DNA of 64,000 nucleotides, from NCBI GenBank assembly GCA_922989275.2, contig OV277860.1, positions 45,330,400 to 45,394,399 of the forward strand. The letters are read 5' to 3'. This DNA is from Gari tellinella (lineage: Eukaryota > Mollusca > Bivalvia > Cardiida > Psammobiidae). How positions within the stretch are numbered: the stretch's first letter is position 1; every line of letters starts with the position of its first letter. Of the stretch, positions 43,901 through 53,777 are shown piece by piece. The notes below the pieces were generated by a model, which had not been told where the DNA came from, made no database searches, and saw only the letters and a program-made list of their open reading frames with translations. A program made the position numbers and the translations under genes.

Positions 43901-46900
43901 TATTGCGTTTCTTTCCCTCTGACACTTAAGCCAAAGAACCACAACATGGTAGGAAGGTCTCTGAGTCACTGTTTAGTAAACGCGATCATGTATACGTAAA
44001 GAAAAAGCGTATTCTTTAACTTGTAATACGGCCATACCGTTTTCTGGAGAGAGGGTCAGAAACCATTGTTTTTTTCTTCAGAATCTCCACCACGAAGGTG
44101 TGGACCGATCTGTAGGATGCACTGCCCAAATGGATTTGTAAAAGACAAAAATGGCTGCCCTATCTGCAAATGTAGACGTAAGTACATGTAGTTTGTTAAA
44201 GGACTTGGAATTCATGGTGTTGATGTGTGTGCAAAATTGTATGAAATTGGAGGTTTTCAAAGAATTGTAATATCTTGGATTGAAAAGCAAAAAATACACA
44301 TTCAAGGATATAGCATAACTCTGACTAAAATACTATAAATGTACAGAAATGAAAAACAATAATATAACCCATATCCTAGCTACTGGTAGGAGATCCTCAG
44401 ATTAAACTATATTGTTCTATATATCAAACTTCATTCATGGGGAGTTTCTTGAAACAAACTATAACTAGATAAACTGTGCATGCCCATACACCTCACTCTT
44501 GTAAATAAATGATGAAACAACACAATTGTGTTTAACTCACTTGAGGCCATTTATTATATTGCTATCAATGTATGGTAAATTTGTACAAATAGTTAACAAT
44601 TAAATTTTTTTGGGAGTAAACCATTATTAAACAAAACACCTAGCTACCACTGTCTATCTATAAATAGACAGTCACATCTGCTAGCATATCTTAAAATAGA
44701 AACATGATGTCATCAGCTCAGTATTACACACTGCCTTACACTCACCTGCCAGGCTGCATGCAGTTTCAGGGCTCCAGATAAGAGGGGAGTAAATTGAACA
44801 AATCTAACATTTTCTCACTCATTTCAGCACCAAACCCTATGGTGTTACCACTCATTTTTATCGTCTCGAGGAGACAATTCAAATGAGTTGGACATCATAG
44901 GGTTTAATGCACAAATAAAGTTTTTAAGTTTTGAAATAATTCTCTTATCTGGAGCCCTGAAACAATTCAGTTTCAACAGGTGCTCTTAATTCTAAATTTC
45001 TGATCAAATATGATTGGTTCAAATGGTTGTCTAAATACAAATTTGTGTCTAAATAGATAATAGACAGCTCTGCTGAAAAATTCTAAGATTTCAAATTTTC
45101 AATTTTTCAGACGCAATTTTACTAATCGTACCTTTACCCCATCGCATGTTTCTTCTTTTGAAGACACATGCCTGCTTAAACAGATTGAACGTAAAGCAGA
45201 ATGCGCCTTAAGGCGCATTATGCTTTACTTTCAGCCTGTTTTAAGCTACGATCTGCTAGGATAAAAATCCGAATACTTAGGAAAAATCCGGAGAAATGGC
45301 AGCCCTGAGATCACGGCGCCTCTCCTTTGATTATCGTATGACTATGGTTTGCGTATATTGTTTCACAAACAGTGGGCATATTTCCGACTACAATCCATAA
45401 TGATCTGAGGGTTACTTTAGAATAAAGATCAGAAACAATAATTGACACCATTGCTTTTCTTCAGGCCCTTCACCATCAAACTGTAGGTCGATCTGTAGGA
45501 TGTTTCGATGCAAGAATGGATTTGTAAAGGACAAAAATGGCTGTCGCATCTGCAAGTGTAAACGTTAGTATACAGTAAAACCTCTCTATTACGACCACTA
45601 AATTATGTTAATTATTAGGGTGTTTACGGTAGGTGACCGCTTAAAACAAGGTGACAGTGAAACAGAAAGCTCCTGTAGGAGCTTTCTGTTTCACTGTCAC
45701 CTTGCTTTAAGCTGTCACCTGTCTATTAAACAATCAATAAGCCTTCGTTTTAGTGGTCGTAATAGCGAGGTTTTACTGTATTATTAAAAACCTTGTAGAA
45801 TACAGTGCCGTTCAGCCAGTCATACATAACATTTTCATGTTATTCAATTCTTTACATATTTTGACCGGCGATGATATGTTGTAACATTATGCATCATTTA
45901 CAACGTGTACTTTTAAATTTTCTTGTAAGGGAATAGATTAAAGGCGTATAAATGTGTATTTATAACGATATGCGGAGAGAAGTCAGTAAAAACATATGTA
46001 CGAAAGCATACCAGTAAATCCAATAATAGGTGACCATCCTATAGGATATCTATTTGTACAAAGTACGTGTATTTCTACAGGCGACCGTCCTAGTCAAGCT
46101 AAAATCGCATATAAAGTTCTTACAGGAAACCTAAGAATTACTCACACACACCCGCACCAAGCAGTCAAATGTAACCCCTCCCCCACTTAATGCATGTTCA
46201 AGGTTGACTGTAGTTTTATTTGATCAATACAGTAAAACCCCTCTAAACCGGAACCTCTAAATACCGGAATTCTCTCTACACCGGACAAAAACTTTGGTCC
46301 CGTGTACTACCCATGTTTACGCCTTTGATTTATTCCTTCACTGAAGAAAATACATTCATTAATGTATATCAGAAATATTTTCTATATTCTAGCAGATGAT
46401 AGCTTAAAGCAGGTTGAATGTAAAGCAGAATGCGCCTTAAGGCGCATTCTGCTTTACTTTCAACCTGCTTTAAGTGGTCAGCTACCTTCCATGCTGTAGA
46501 AACAATATATGAGTTAAAACCCCTCTAAACCGGAAACCCCTCTAAACCGGATGTTGTTGTTGTCCCCACACATGTCCGCTTTAGAGGGGTTTCACTGTAC
46601 ATATTTTGAACTATCAAAGCTGGATAATACTATATGTGAACATGTATATTCAAGTGAGTCTAACTAGTTTTTCTACAGTCCAACTGCGTTAGTCTGTTGT
46701 CGCTTTAGTATATTTCTACGATTAAATGTAAATTTGGGTTCGTTTTAGCAGTGAATGAATATGTTAGACTTAGTGTATAAATTTATTATTAAGTAATTTT
46801 TGTGAGCGGCTCCAAAATGAGTGAGAATACGAACCTCCATTCTAACCTCTTTACCTATAATAGCAAATATATATATATACTTATTTCAACGTTTAAACGT

Positions 46901-49900
46901 AAACTTAGCAATAGTTTAACCATTAAAATTATATATGTTAGAATTTATGATTTAAATTATCAAGTGATCCTCGCGAGCGACTCCAAAATGAACGATGATA
47001 CAAACATCCACCCTTGCAGCAACTGGAATTGACATGTAAACCAGTTTTGTAGTAATCATTGCAAATCAGGTCTTATTGCAATTCCGGTTGGAGATATTTG
47101 GAGTGGTTTGGGGAGGTTTGGGGTCTTTAAACGGAGCCTTTTTTATTGTATTACATTTGTGTCGATTTTCGTTCAACCGGAAAAAGAATAACGCGTTAAA
47201 CGAAAAGATAAAGCCAATACTGAAAGGTTTACAAACCGTAACCAATGAGTTTACTATATCTTATAAACACAGCACACCGAAACAGTTGCTATTTCTGTTC
47301 ATTGTATAGATTCATGTTATAACATGTTAGATCTACACGACTAAATTATCAACGTCTTCCAATGCAGGAAATACTTCTTTAAAGTGACGGTTAATGCAAC
47401 ATTGCTGCTAAAAGCAAAATACAGTGGAGAATCTGTTATTCTTTCCCGTTTAAACGCAAACGTACGCAAACGCAAAGCACTAAAACGTAGAAAAGTACAA
47501 CTTTTGGACAATTCTGATAATTCATGTTTATCTTGGTGGCAAACAGTTTGGAGCCTGATCAGACGCCGGGTTACCCGGCGTCTGATCTGGCTCCAAACTG
47601 TTTGCACTGCAAATAATAGTTTTAGCGTAAACGCGTTTATTGGGAAAGAATAACACATTCTCCACTGTACTTCTTTAAAGTGACGGTGAATGCAACATTG
47701 CTGCTAAAAGCAAAATACATGTACATGTGCTTTAGCCTTCATCGTCCTTAACCCTTTACCCAATAACCCGTTTATAACATTAAAAATACAGGTGATCACT
47801 TAAAGCAGGTTAAAAGTAAAGCAGAATGTGCCTTAAGGCACATTCTGCTTTACTTTCATTCTGCTTTAAACTAATATCTGCTAGGCTATATAAAAATATT
47901 TGTTTTTTTAATTGTTCATTAGGGTATAACCTGGAACTATTTTCTTTAGCGGAGGAATAAATTAAATACGCTAAAAGTCGCTTATATGGGGAAAGGGTTA
48001 AGCATTAAATGTCTCTTACATTGTAAGTGATCTTAATGTTTGTGCAATTTTAACTTTTAGTAGTCTTAAAATTAAAAGTTTTAAAATGTTTGCTTTATTA
48101 ACTGACGCCTGTATTTCTTCTTCAGCGGACAAGCCTATAATTAAACCTCCTATCTGTGGTCCAGTGTGTATGATCTTCTGCCCCTTTGGCAATGTCATGG
48201 ACTCTCGAGGATGCCCCACATGTACATGCAAACGTAAGTGTCTCTGATTATCTATGCCTAAAATAACACTCTCTACATGAACCTGCTTTAACAAATCACT
48301 CCAAAGCCTTAAGGCGCAAAGAGCTTTACTTTTGGACTGCTACCATCTGCTAGGATTTAAAGTCAGTGAAAACACACGAAGATCTACGTAAATATAAATG
48401 TAAATCCAGTATTAAGTGACCATCTTATAGAAAATATATTTGTACGTGTACTTTTACAGGCGAGCAGCAAACTAACATCTCGTAGAAAGTTCCTATAGGA
48501 AACTTCAATCAAACATAATGGTTTGGGATCTTAATTTTCAAAACTAAATTGAGACCAGACAACTTTAGGGTGCGACTAAGTTCAATATAAGCGAGTTCGA
48601 TGGATGGACGAGTTGGGTTTATGGCACATTGACCGAAAATAGGTCGTACAATATAGCGCCGATGAATGATAAGGGGTGGTGAGAGATGAGATGGTGATTC
48701 CAGGAATATGATTTCGGCTAATCCCATTCATTGCCATTCGTTCACCCAACCTCCTTAAGTACCAGCAAGTATATTGTTATATTTCAACGTGTGATAACAA
48801 TCAAATATGTATGTTAGAATTTATGAACTAAATTATCAAGCGATCTTCGTGAGCGACTCCAAAATCAGGGCTACCTTAAGTTGACATGAAAAATCCTAAG
48901 ATTTCCAAATTTGCATTTTTAAAGTGCGAATTTACGAATCGTACCTTTACCCCATAGCTTTTTTCTTGTTTTGTTGACATGCGACTACTTAAAACAGGCT
49001 GTAAGTAAAGCAGAATGCGCCTTAGGGCGCATTCTGCTTTACTTTCAGCCTGCTTTAAGCTACCATGAACTGGGGAAAAATCCGGAGATTTAGGAAAAAT
49101 CCGGAGAAATGTCAGCCCTGCAAAATAACGGGGATACGAACCTCCACCTTTGTAGCAACCGGGATTGCAATAAAAACGGTTTTGCAGAAATCATTGCAAA
49201 ACTGGGCCTTCTTGCAATTCCGGTTGACAATATTCAACCAGTTTTGCAATAACTGTGCTGTTGCAATTCAACAAAGTTGACTTCGTTCGCCGACGCCGAC
49301 GGATCTAGCACCAAATTTCGTCGGATGATCCAAAAATACAAAAACATCATGTATAGATGATCATTTAATGGAGAATAACGTTTCTGATATACTTCGAAAT
49401 TTTATTGCAATTCCGGTTATTGCAAGATTAGTTGAACGGTGTCATGCGGGATAGCAATAAAACCCACTTTGCAAAAGTTATTGCAAAACTTGGATTTTAT
49501 TGCATTTCCAGTTGCTGCACAAACTACATCCTTTGATCCTAGCAACTATATGGTTACAGGAATTGTTCGAATGGGCAACGTTGGGATTGCTAGGGTAATC
49601 ACTCTCCTTTACATTGCTAAAGTGCAAGTCGCCAACTTCAAACTGTGTTTAAAGCAGTCGACAGTTTGAAGTAAAGTAAAAATTAAGATGTTCTCTTATC
49701 GTCGCACACACCCCCTGCAAATACATGTAGCTGGGTCCCCGCATACATTTACCTCTTTACAGTGTTTACCAATTCATCGTTCTTGGTAATCGTGTAATTA
49801 TGATTTGCTTATATTGTTTTACAACTATAGTTAAAAAAAAAAGAATATTTCCGATTGAAGTCCAAAATGATATTGGCGTTGCTTTAGAGTGAGGGTCAAA

Positions 49901-52838
49901 AACAATCAGCAACATCATTGTTTTTCTATAGAACCACCGCCACCAAAGTGTGAGCCGATTTGTGAGATGTTGTGCATAAATGGTTTTGTAAAGGACAAAA
50001 ACGGCTGCCCCATTTGTAAATGTAAACGTAAGTTGTTTCTTAAATACCTTGGGCCCGTTTTATGAAACGTCGTACGACAAAAGTTGTCGTAAGTCAGATT
50101 TTAAAATTATCAATTATTATGTATTTATCCATCCCATCCTGCCTTGTGACATCTCTTTGGAATCGTCTTAAAAAGACGATTCCAAAAAGATGTTACAAGA
50201 TAGGATTAGATGGAGAAATAAAAGATTAGATGTATTTTAAAGTTTTGACTTACGACTATTTTTGTCGTACGACGTTTCAGTAAAGCACCTATTTACAGTG
50301 TCCGTCAGTCATCTATACATTACATTTCACATCATTCAATTCTTTGGACATTTTGACTTGTAAACACGGGTGATCACCTCATCGCAAAGAAAGCTCCTAA
50401 GGGAACCCTTCGAGTAACTCACACCCTGCAACATGACTGCCACATGCACTCAGAAGTCGTCATTCCTCTTAACTCATTATCCCCTGAAACTTCCAATGAA
50501 AACTTCTAGTTGGCAATAAAGGCTGGTCCATTTTAGACAATTTAGGGTTGTTTTTTGTAATAAATTGCAAAATGACAAACAGTAAAGTCCCCGATCAGAG
50601 GGCTCCTGCAGGAGCCCTCTGATCGGGGACTTCACTGTTTCCATTGGACAAGTTTACTCTTCACAGATGCGCATTTGGTAAAAGACGTTTATATGCGTCA
50701 CTAGGGCTCAATGAGTTAATACACAACTGCAGTTTTTATTCAGTTGTATAAACATCTATATTAGAAATACACTTACTCACTTTTGTGATATTTACAGCTG
50801 GGCCTACACCTCCAAGGACATGTCCGAGGGGTTCCAGAGTGATGTTCCCTAGAAGGAGTTGTGGCAGGAGAACACTCCCTATTTTCGGCAGAGATGAATG
50901 TGGTAGCAGGGGTTTCTGTTACAGAGGAAACGGGGGAAGAGGAATATGCTGCAGAAAAATAAAAATAACTCCGCCAAAAGGTATTGAATGATCAAATATT
51001 TGCTGGTGATGTTTGTATAAACGGGTTATGATTTGATCTGATCAAAATTCAAACTGTATATACTATACATGCTGCATGCTTTACATATACATTCACGCCT
51101 TTTGAGGACAATGGGAGGGGGTCATTAAAGGGACCGAGGAAATGTCTTTAAAAAGCCCATTGCAAAACAGATAGTCGAGTAATTTGGCGTCAGATCAGGT
51201 TCCAGTCTAGCGTAGACTATAATAAGACATCGCATAATGCATATTAAGACCAGGCAACCCTTACATCAAAAATGGGCTAATCCAACATATAGGCATGGAA
51301 TAATCCACATGACACAATAGGTTAACCATGAATATTCTCAATAGCCTGTCGCTTTTACATTTAAATGTAATTGTTATTGTGTTTTATTTAAACTTTGAAA
51401 TGATATTGTCATCCACTCTGTGATAGATGTTTTACAATATACAGCGTTCCCTCCCTACAACGACTCCCTACTAACAACGACCAATGCCGCAGTTCTCTAA
51501 ACAGAACAATTATGCCTAACGCTTTCATTGATGCAATATAGTCTGTTTAAAATTGTCGTCTACTGTTTTTCTCAAAGTTACATTATGGACATTTTGACAT
51601 AAAAACTCAATGACTAGTGACAAACAGCTTGAATCCAGATCAGATGCTGCGTGACGCGGCTCCTGATCTGGATTCAAACTGTTTGCAAAATGTCCTCCCT
51701 ATAACGACTTCTTCGGAAAAACGCATATGAGTGTTTCCCGTTGAATGTCGTTGTAAAGAGAGAGCGCTGTAATAGAAAAATGGAGCATTTGATCTTTCAA
51801 ATGAAAAGCTTCATATCAGCAATGCAAGCCGCCGCGTGTTTCAGCCGTAAAAACAGACACGTATTAATATATTTATGTATTCTAAATTAATTATGTATCT
51901 ATTAGATATTACGACTGATGATGATTTATAGTTATAAAGGATCATGTCTGAACAATTTGAGTCAGATAATAGTTTTTCTCGTCACGTGGTTCATTTGATA
52001 AATCATTTTGCTAAAATAGATAAGATTGATGAGACAGGAACTATACTTATTGTATCCGTTGCCGTTTAAAGGAAACTAAACGCAAATCTAGTGCAATAAA
52101 ATGTAGATTTGACGGCTTGTTGAAAATAATTTTACCCTTTCACTGACAAATATTTCGTGAGATTTTTTACACCTTCACCGTTTCATTGTCGTCTGCTTAC
52201 ATTTTGTTGTTTGCAATATCGTTTCAAGTTAAGAAATAGGGCAGTATGACTGAAGAAATTTCCAAACGATTGTCAAACAGTTTGGATCCTGATCAGCGTC
52301 TGATCAGGATCCAAACGTTTTGCAAATGCGCTTTTAAGCGTCATTAAGAGTGAAACTGTTAAATGAACAAAGTCTGAATGACAAACAGTTTGGAGCTATA
52401 TTATACGCCAAGTTTCTCGACGTCTGATCTGGCTCAACATTGGTTGCAAAACAGCACTGATTTGGAAACAAAACGCTTTCTCATCTTCTCAGTAGAACAG
52501 CGTCAGTATATATTTTCATTTTTATTTCAATTCCACTTTTTAAATTTTAATAAGAGATACGTATACTTTTTACGGCCCTTATTTCATATCTATGTACATG
52601 TGATAAATCTCATTTCATTTAAAAAATCTTGTTCTAATCATATTTCATTCTTTTTATAGGAAAATGCCCGAGATACAGGGGTCCTAAATTCGCATGCGTA
52701 AGGGCATTCGACCAGTGTAAATCAGACCGAGACTGCAAGTTCGGACGGTGCTGCCCAGGACGATGTGGGCGTGTCTGCACTCCAGTATTGCCCCGCCCAT
52801 TTCCACGCCTTCCAATAATGCCAAGAAATAATTATTAG
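40860..52838 (+). CDS. secreted antistasin-like / WAP multidomain protein (complete, 8 exons)
   Basis: Exons 40860-40935, 42833-42946, 44082-44177, 45465-45563, 48126-48233, 49932-50027, 50798-50980 and 52660-52838 join in frame; every intron is phase 1. The product has 316 residues: signal peptide (1 to about 22), five antistasin-like modules (about 35-63, 70-95, 102-128, 140-164, 171-196) with the C-x3-C-x(3-4)-C-x2-G...GC-x2-C-x-C pattern, an Arg/Gly/Cys-rich segment (198-257), and a WAP four-disulfide core (259-300) with a Pro/Arg-rich tail. Both families are best known as secreted serine-protease inhibitors, so extracellular protease control in defence, mucus or shell matrix is the likely role; the target cannot be told from sequence. 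The symmetric phase-1 exons are typical of exon shuffling. Confidence 0.9.
40980..41101 (+). repeat. 61-bp tandem duplication in intron 1
   Basis: The unit starting ATTTTTAACTTCATTATACT occurs twice head to tail (40980-41040, 41041-41101). The paralogous intron at about 59223 has it once. Confidence 0.92.
41137..41228 (+). repeat. (AAC)n/(AAT)n/(GAT)n microsatellite
   Basis: A run of AAC, then AAT/GAT triplets; the paralogous array at about 59317-59380 is shorter. The Asn-rich open frame across it is not a gene. Confidence 0.95.
41435..41495. repeat. class I hairpin
   Basis: CTTTGAATACTGATCAAACG and its mirror around CCGCGTAACGCG; belongs to a shell-C relic that hosts the next element. Matched at about 59575-59635. 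Confidence 0.8.
41582..41795 (+). mobile_element. shell-C MITE with class I hairpin
   Basis: TTAA-CCCTTATCACGCTCAGC at the left and AGCATGATAAGGG-TTAA at the right; perfect hairpin 41616-41683 with GCCGCGTAACGCGGC tip. 214 bp; copy 2 at 59730-59937. Confidence 0.92.
42006..42542 (+). mobile_element. TTAA-flanked tRNA-like composite, second copy
   Basis: About 95% like 1923-2461. Ends AGGGACTCGCAACCGG and GGTTGCGAGTCGCT with TTAA on both sides. The duplicated locus at 60141-60160 lacks it and has a single TTAA (TTTCCTTTAAGTCAAAAG), so the insertion is proven to duplicate TTAA. Confidence 0.95.
42833..42946 (+). CDS. gene 2 exon 2: antistasin-like module 1
   Basis: Acceptor TATTTTCAG and donor AAAC|GTAAGT, phase 1. 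Encodes GLIKLPPRVCGPVCAIFCPN then GNVLDSRGCPTCTCK. Six Cys in antistasin spacing. Confidence 0.92.
43141..43390 (+). mobile_element. shell-A MITE in intron 2
   Basis: TACAGTGGACAAAACC to TTTCTCCACTGTA, hairpin tip GCCGGGCATCCCGGC. Absent from the matching place of gene 3 (about 60923, CACAGCGCCGGTGAATG), so inserted after the duplication or lost there. Confidence 0.92.
43577..43820 (+). mobile_element. shell-D MITE with class II hairpin
   Basis: TTAA-CTCATTACCCCATAG at the left and ATGGGGTAATGAG-TTAA at the right; hairpin tip GTGCCTTAAGGCAC. Confidence 0.92.
44082..44177 (+). CDS. gene 2 exon 3: antistasin-like module 2
   Basis: Acceptor TTTTTCTTCAG and donor AGAC|GTAAGT, phase 1. Encodes SPPRRCGPICRMHCPNGFVK then DKNGCPICKCR. 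Confidence 0.93.
44767..44959. mobile_element. shell-I palindromic MITE
   Basis: CAGGGCTCCAGATAAG to TTATCTGGAGCCCTG; central GTCTCGAGGAGAC. Confidence 0.87.
45065..45307 (+). mobile_element. shell-E MITE with class II hairpin
   Basis: CAGCTCTGCTGAAAAATTC at the left (diverged) and AATGGCAGCCCTG at the right; tip GCGCCTTAAGGCGC. Confidence 0.82.
45465..45563 (+). CDS. gene 2 exon 4: antistasin-like module 3
   Basis: Acceptor TTTTCTTCAG; donor AAAC|GTTAGT, weaker than the GTAAGT of most other modules. Encodes PSPSNCRSICRMFRCKNGFV then KDKNGCRICKCK, with one extra residue between Cys 2 and Cys 3. No matching exon is visible in gene 3. Confidence 0.88.
45571..45780 (+). mobile_element. shell-F MITE abutting a splice donor
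   Basis: TACAGTAAAACCTCTCTATT to GAGGTTTTACTGTA, 210 bp, TA ends, tip GCTCCTGTAGGAGC. Starts 8 bases into intron 4. Confidence 0.93.
46228..46599 (+). mobile_element. shell-G element with class II hairpin
   Basis: TACAGTAAAACCCCTCTAAA at the left and TAGAGGGGTTTCACTGTA at the right with several AAACCGGA motifs; the centre contains the same AGCAGATGATAGC stretch and class II hairpin (tip GCGCCTTAAGGCGC) found in shell D. Confidence 0.85.
46600..47370. other. intron 4 of gene 2, remaining part
   Basis: AT-rich; two diverged copies of GCGRCTCCAAAATGA (about 46805 and 46977) and a decayed shell-A fragment (about 47080-47210). The part from about 47080 on aligns with 62300-62640 in gene 3. Confidence 0.55.
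47420..47669 (-). mobile_element. shell-A MITE flanked by ~50-bp direct repeats
   Basis: A full 250-bp copy. Both sides carry ACTTCTTTAAAGTGACGG and on to GCTGCTAAAAGCAAAATA (47372-47421 and 47669-47717), differing by one base. Gene 3 has this stretch once and no MITE (about 62625-62670). Confidence 0.93.
47752..47997 (+). mobile_element. shell-D MITE with class II hairpin, empty site known
   Basis: TTAA-CCCTTTACCCAATAAC at the left and ATGGGGAAAGGG-TTAA at the right; tip GTGCCTTAAGGCAC. The gene 3 locus reads CGGCCTTAAGCATTAAAT with one TTAA and no element. Confidence 0.95.
48126..48233 (+). CDS. gene 2 exon 5: antistasin-like module 4
   Basis: Acceptor CTTCTTCAG and donor AAAC|GTAAGT. Encodes DKPIIKPPICGPVCMIFCPF then GNVMDSRGCPTCTCK, closest to module 1, suggesting an ancestral module pair that was duplicated. 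Confidence 0.92.
48234..48865. other. intron 5 of gene 2, first part
   Basis: No coding segment. A half class II arm (CCTTAAGGCGC near 48306) and unassigned sequence. Confidence 0.5.
48866..49120 (+). mobile_element. shell-E MITE with class II hairpin and 6-bp target duplication
   Basis: CAGGGCTACCTTAAG to AATGTCAGCCCTG; tip GCGCCTTAGGGCGC. CAAAAT is repeated exactly on both sides; related unfilled sequence CTCCAAAATGA occurs near 46807 and 46980. Confidence 0.9.
49121..49931. other. intron 5 of gene 2, second part
   Basis: Several GTTTTGCA-RTTATTGCAA/ATTCCGGTTG motifs between 49140 and 49520, and one unit (about 49731-49785, GTCCCCGCATACATTTACC) that is expanded into a tandem array at 63080-64000. 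Confidence 0.55.
49932..50027 (+). CDS. gene 2 exon 6: antistasin-like module 5
   Basis: Acceptor TTTTTCTATAG and donor AAAC|GTAAGT. Encodes PPPPKCEPICEMLCINGFVK then DKNGCPICKCK, closest to modules 2 and 3. Confidence 0.93.
50051..50289. mobile_element. shell-H palindromic MITE, right end diverged
   Basis: GGGCCCGTTTTATGAAACG at the left, central GGAATCGTCTTAAAAAGACG hairpin, GTCGTACGACGTTTCA at the right. Starts 24 bases into intron 6. Confidence 0.82.
50473..50715 (+). mobile_element. shell-C2 MITE with class I hairpin
   Basis: TTAA-CTCATTATCCCCTG at the left and AGGGCTCAATGAG-TTAA at the right; hairpin tip GGGCTCC-TGCA-GGAGCCC at about 50576-50641. Confidence 0.9.
50798..50980 (+). CDS. 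gene 2 exon 7: Arg/Gly/Cys-rich segment
   Basis: Acceptor TATTTACAG and donor AAAAG|GTATTG, phase 1 at both ends. Encodes TPPRTCPRGSRVMFPRRSC then GRDECGSRGFCYRGNGGRGI and CCRK. Six Cys, about 13 Arg in 61 residues. DEC-x4-FC-x8-CC is reminiscent of half a WAP core, but the last Cys residues of WAP are missing. No family is assigned. Confidence 0.85.
50981..52659. other. intron 7 of gene 2
   Basis: Holds a shell-B MITE (51440-51771) and a shell-A relic (about 52040-52500) that is interrupted by a shell-C relic whose class I hairpin has lost its tip (52273-52325, GGATCCTGATCAGCGTCTGA). No further exon is seen. Confidence 0.6.
51440..51771 (+). mobile_element. shell-B MITE with class I hairpin
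   Basis: TACAGCGTTCCCTCCC to AGAGAGAGCGCTGTA; hairpin at about 51618-51687 with outer CTTGAATCCAGATCAG and a mismatched tip. Confidence 0.87.
52660..52838 (+). CDS. gene 2 exon 8: WAP domain and stop
   Basis: Acceptor TTTTTATAG, phase 1. Encodes KCPRYRGPKFACVRAFDQCK then SDRDCKFGRCCPGRCGRVC, with all eight Cys of a WAP four-disulfide core, followed by a Pro/Arg-rich tail and TAG. An ATTAAA at 52911-52916 could be the poly-A signal. Confidence 0.95.
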
Positions 52839-52933
52839 GATTGAAAATTGCGGTTTACTGTATTGCTTTATTAATCGTGCCATATTCAGATTTTTTACAG
52901 TCAAGCTTGTATTAAACGACTACAAACCGATAC

Positions 52934-53294
52934 TACAGCGCTCCCTCTCTACAACGGCCCTCCCAACAACGATTCCCTCCTCACAACGACGCTTGCCGCT
53001 GATCCCGAAACAAGAAATGATGTCCAACCTTTTTACGTCTGCAATATCTTCTGCTTAAATTTGTCGTCTGCTGTTTTTCTCAAAATTACATATTGGGCAT
53101 TTTGACATAACAAACCTTAGTGACGAGTGACAAACAGCTTGAATCCAGATCAGACGCCGCGTTACGCGGCGTCTGATCTGGATTCAAGCTGTTTGCAAAT
53201 TTAAGCCTATTTCCCTCTCTATAACGACTCCCTCCGAACAACGAACACAATTGTTGTCTCCCATAGGATGTCGTTGTAGAGAGGGAGCGCTGTA
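52934..53294 (+). mobile_element. shell-B MITE, intact
   Basis: TACAGCGCTCCCTCTCTAC to GAGAGGGAGCGCTGTA, 361 bp with TA ends; perfect class I hairpin at about 53128-53200 (outer CTTGAATCCAG, tip GCCGCGTTACGCGGC). Lies just after gene 2. Confidence 0.93.
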
Positions 53295-53526
53295 CATATA
53301 TTTTTAAAATCTGGCGACCGTATAATGAAGGGCAAACGTAATGTAAAACGCCCCCTTTAGAGCATAATACCGGTATAAACAAATTAACATTTTGTTCCCT
53401 GTACATTTCATGTACATGTAAGCCAATCTTATATAAAAATTACCACTAAATGAGGCAATTCAGGAATTTTAAATGCAAACTATTGCCTCGTTCAGGATAC
53501 AAATTCTATCTTGCATTAAGCAGCTA

Positions 53527-53777
53527 TACAGTGGAGAATCTGTTATTCTTTCCCGCTTAAACGCAAACGTACGCAAAACGCAAAGCACTAAAACGTAGAA
53601 AAGAACAACTTTTGGACAATTCTGATAATTCTTGTTTATCTTGGTGGCAAACAGTTTGGAGCCTGATCAGACGCCGGGTAACCCGGCGTCTGATCTGGCT
53701 CCAAACTGTTTGCACTGCAAATAATAGTTTTAGCGTAAACGCGTTTATTGGGAAAGAAAAAAAGATTCTCCACTGTA
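53527..53777 (-). mobile_element. shell-A MITE with class I hairpin
   Basis: TACAGTGGAGAATCTG to AAGATTCTCCACTGTA, 251 bp; tip GCCGGGTAACCCGGC. Confidence 0.93.

Larger units (their letters stand above)
44178..45464. other. intron 3 of gene 2
   Basis: Holds a shell-I palindrome (44767-44959) and a shell-E MITE (45065-45307); a small inverted pair GTCTATCTATAAATAGAC lies near 44651. No coding segment. Confidence 0.65.
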
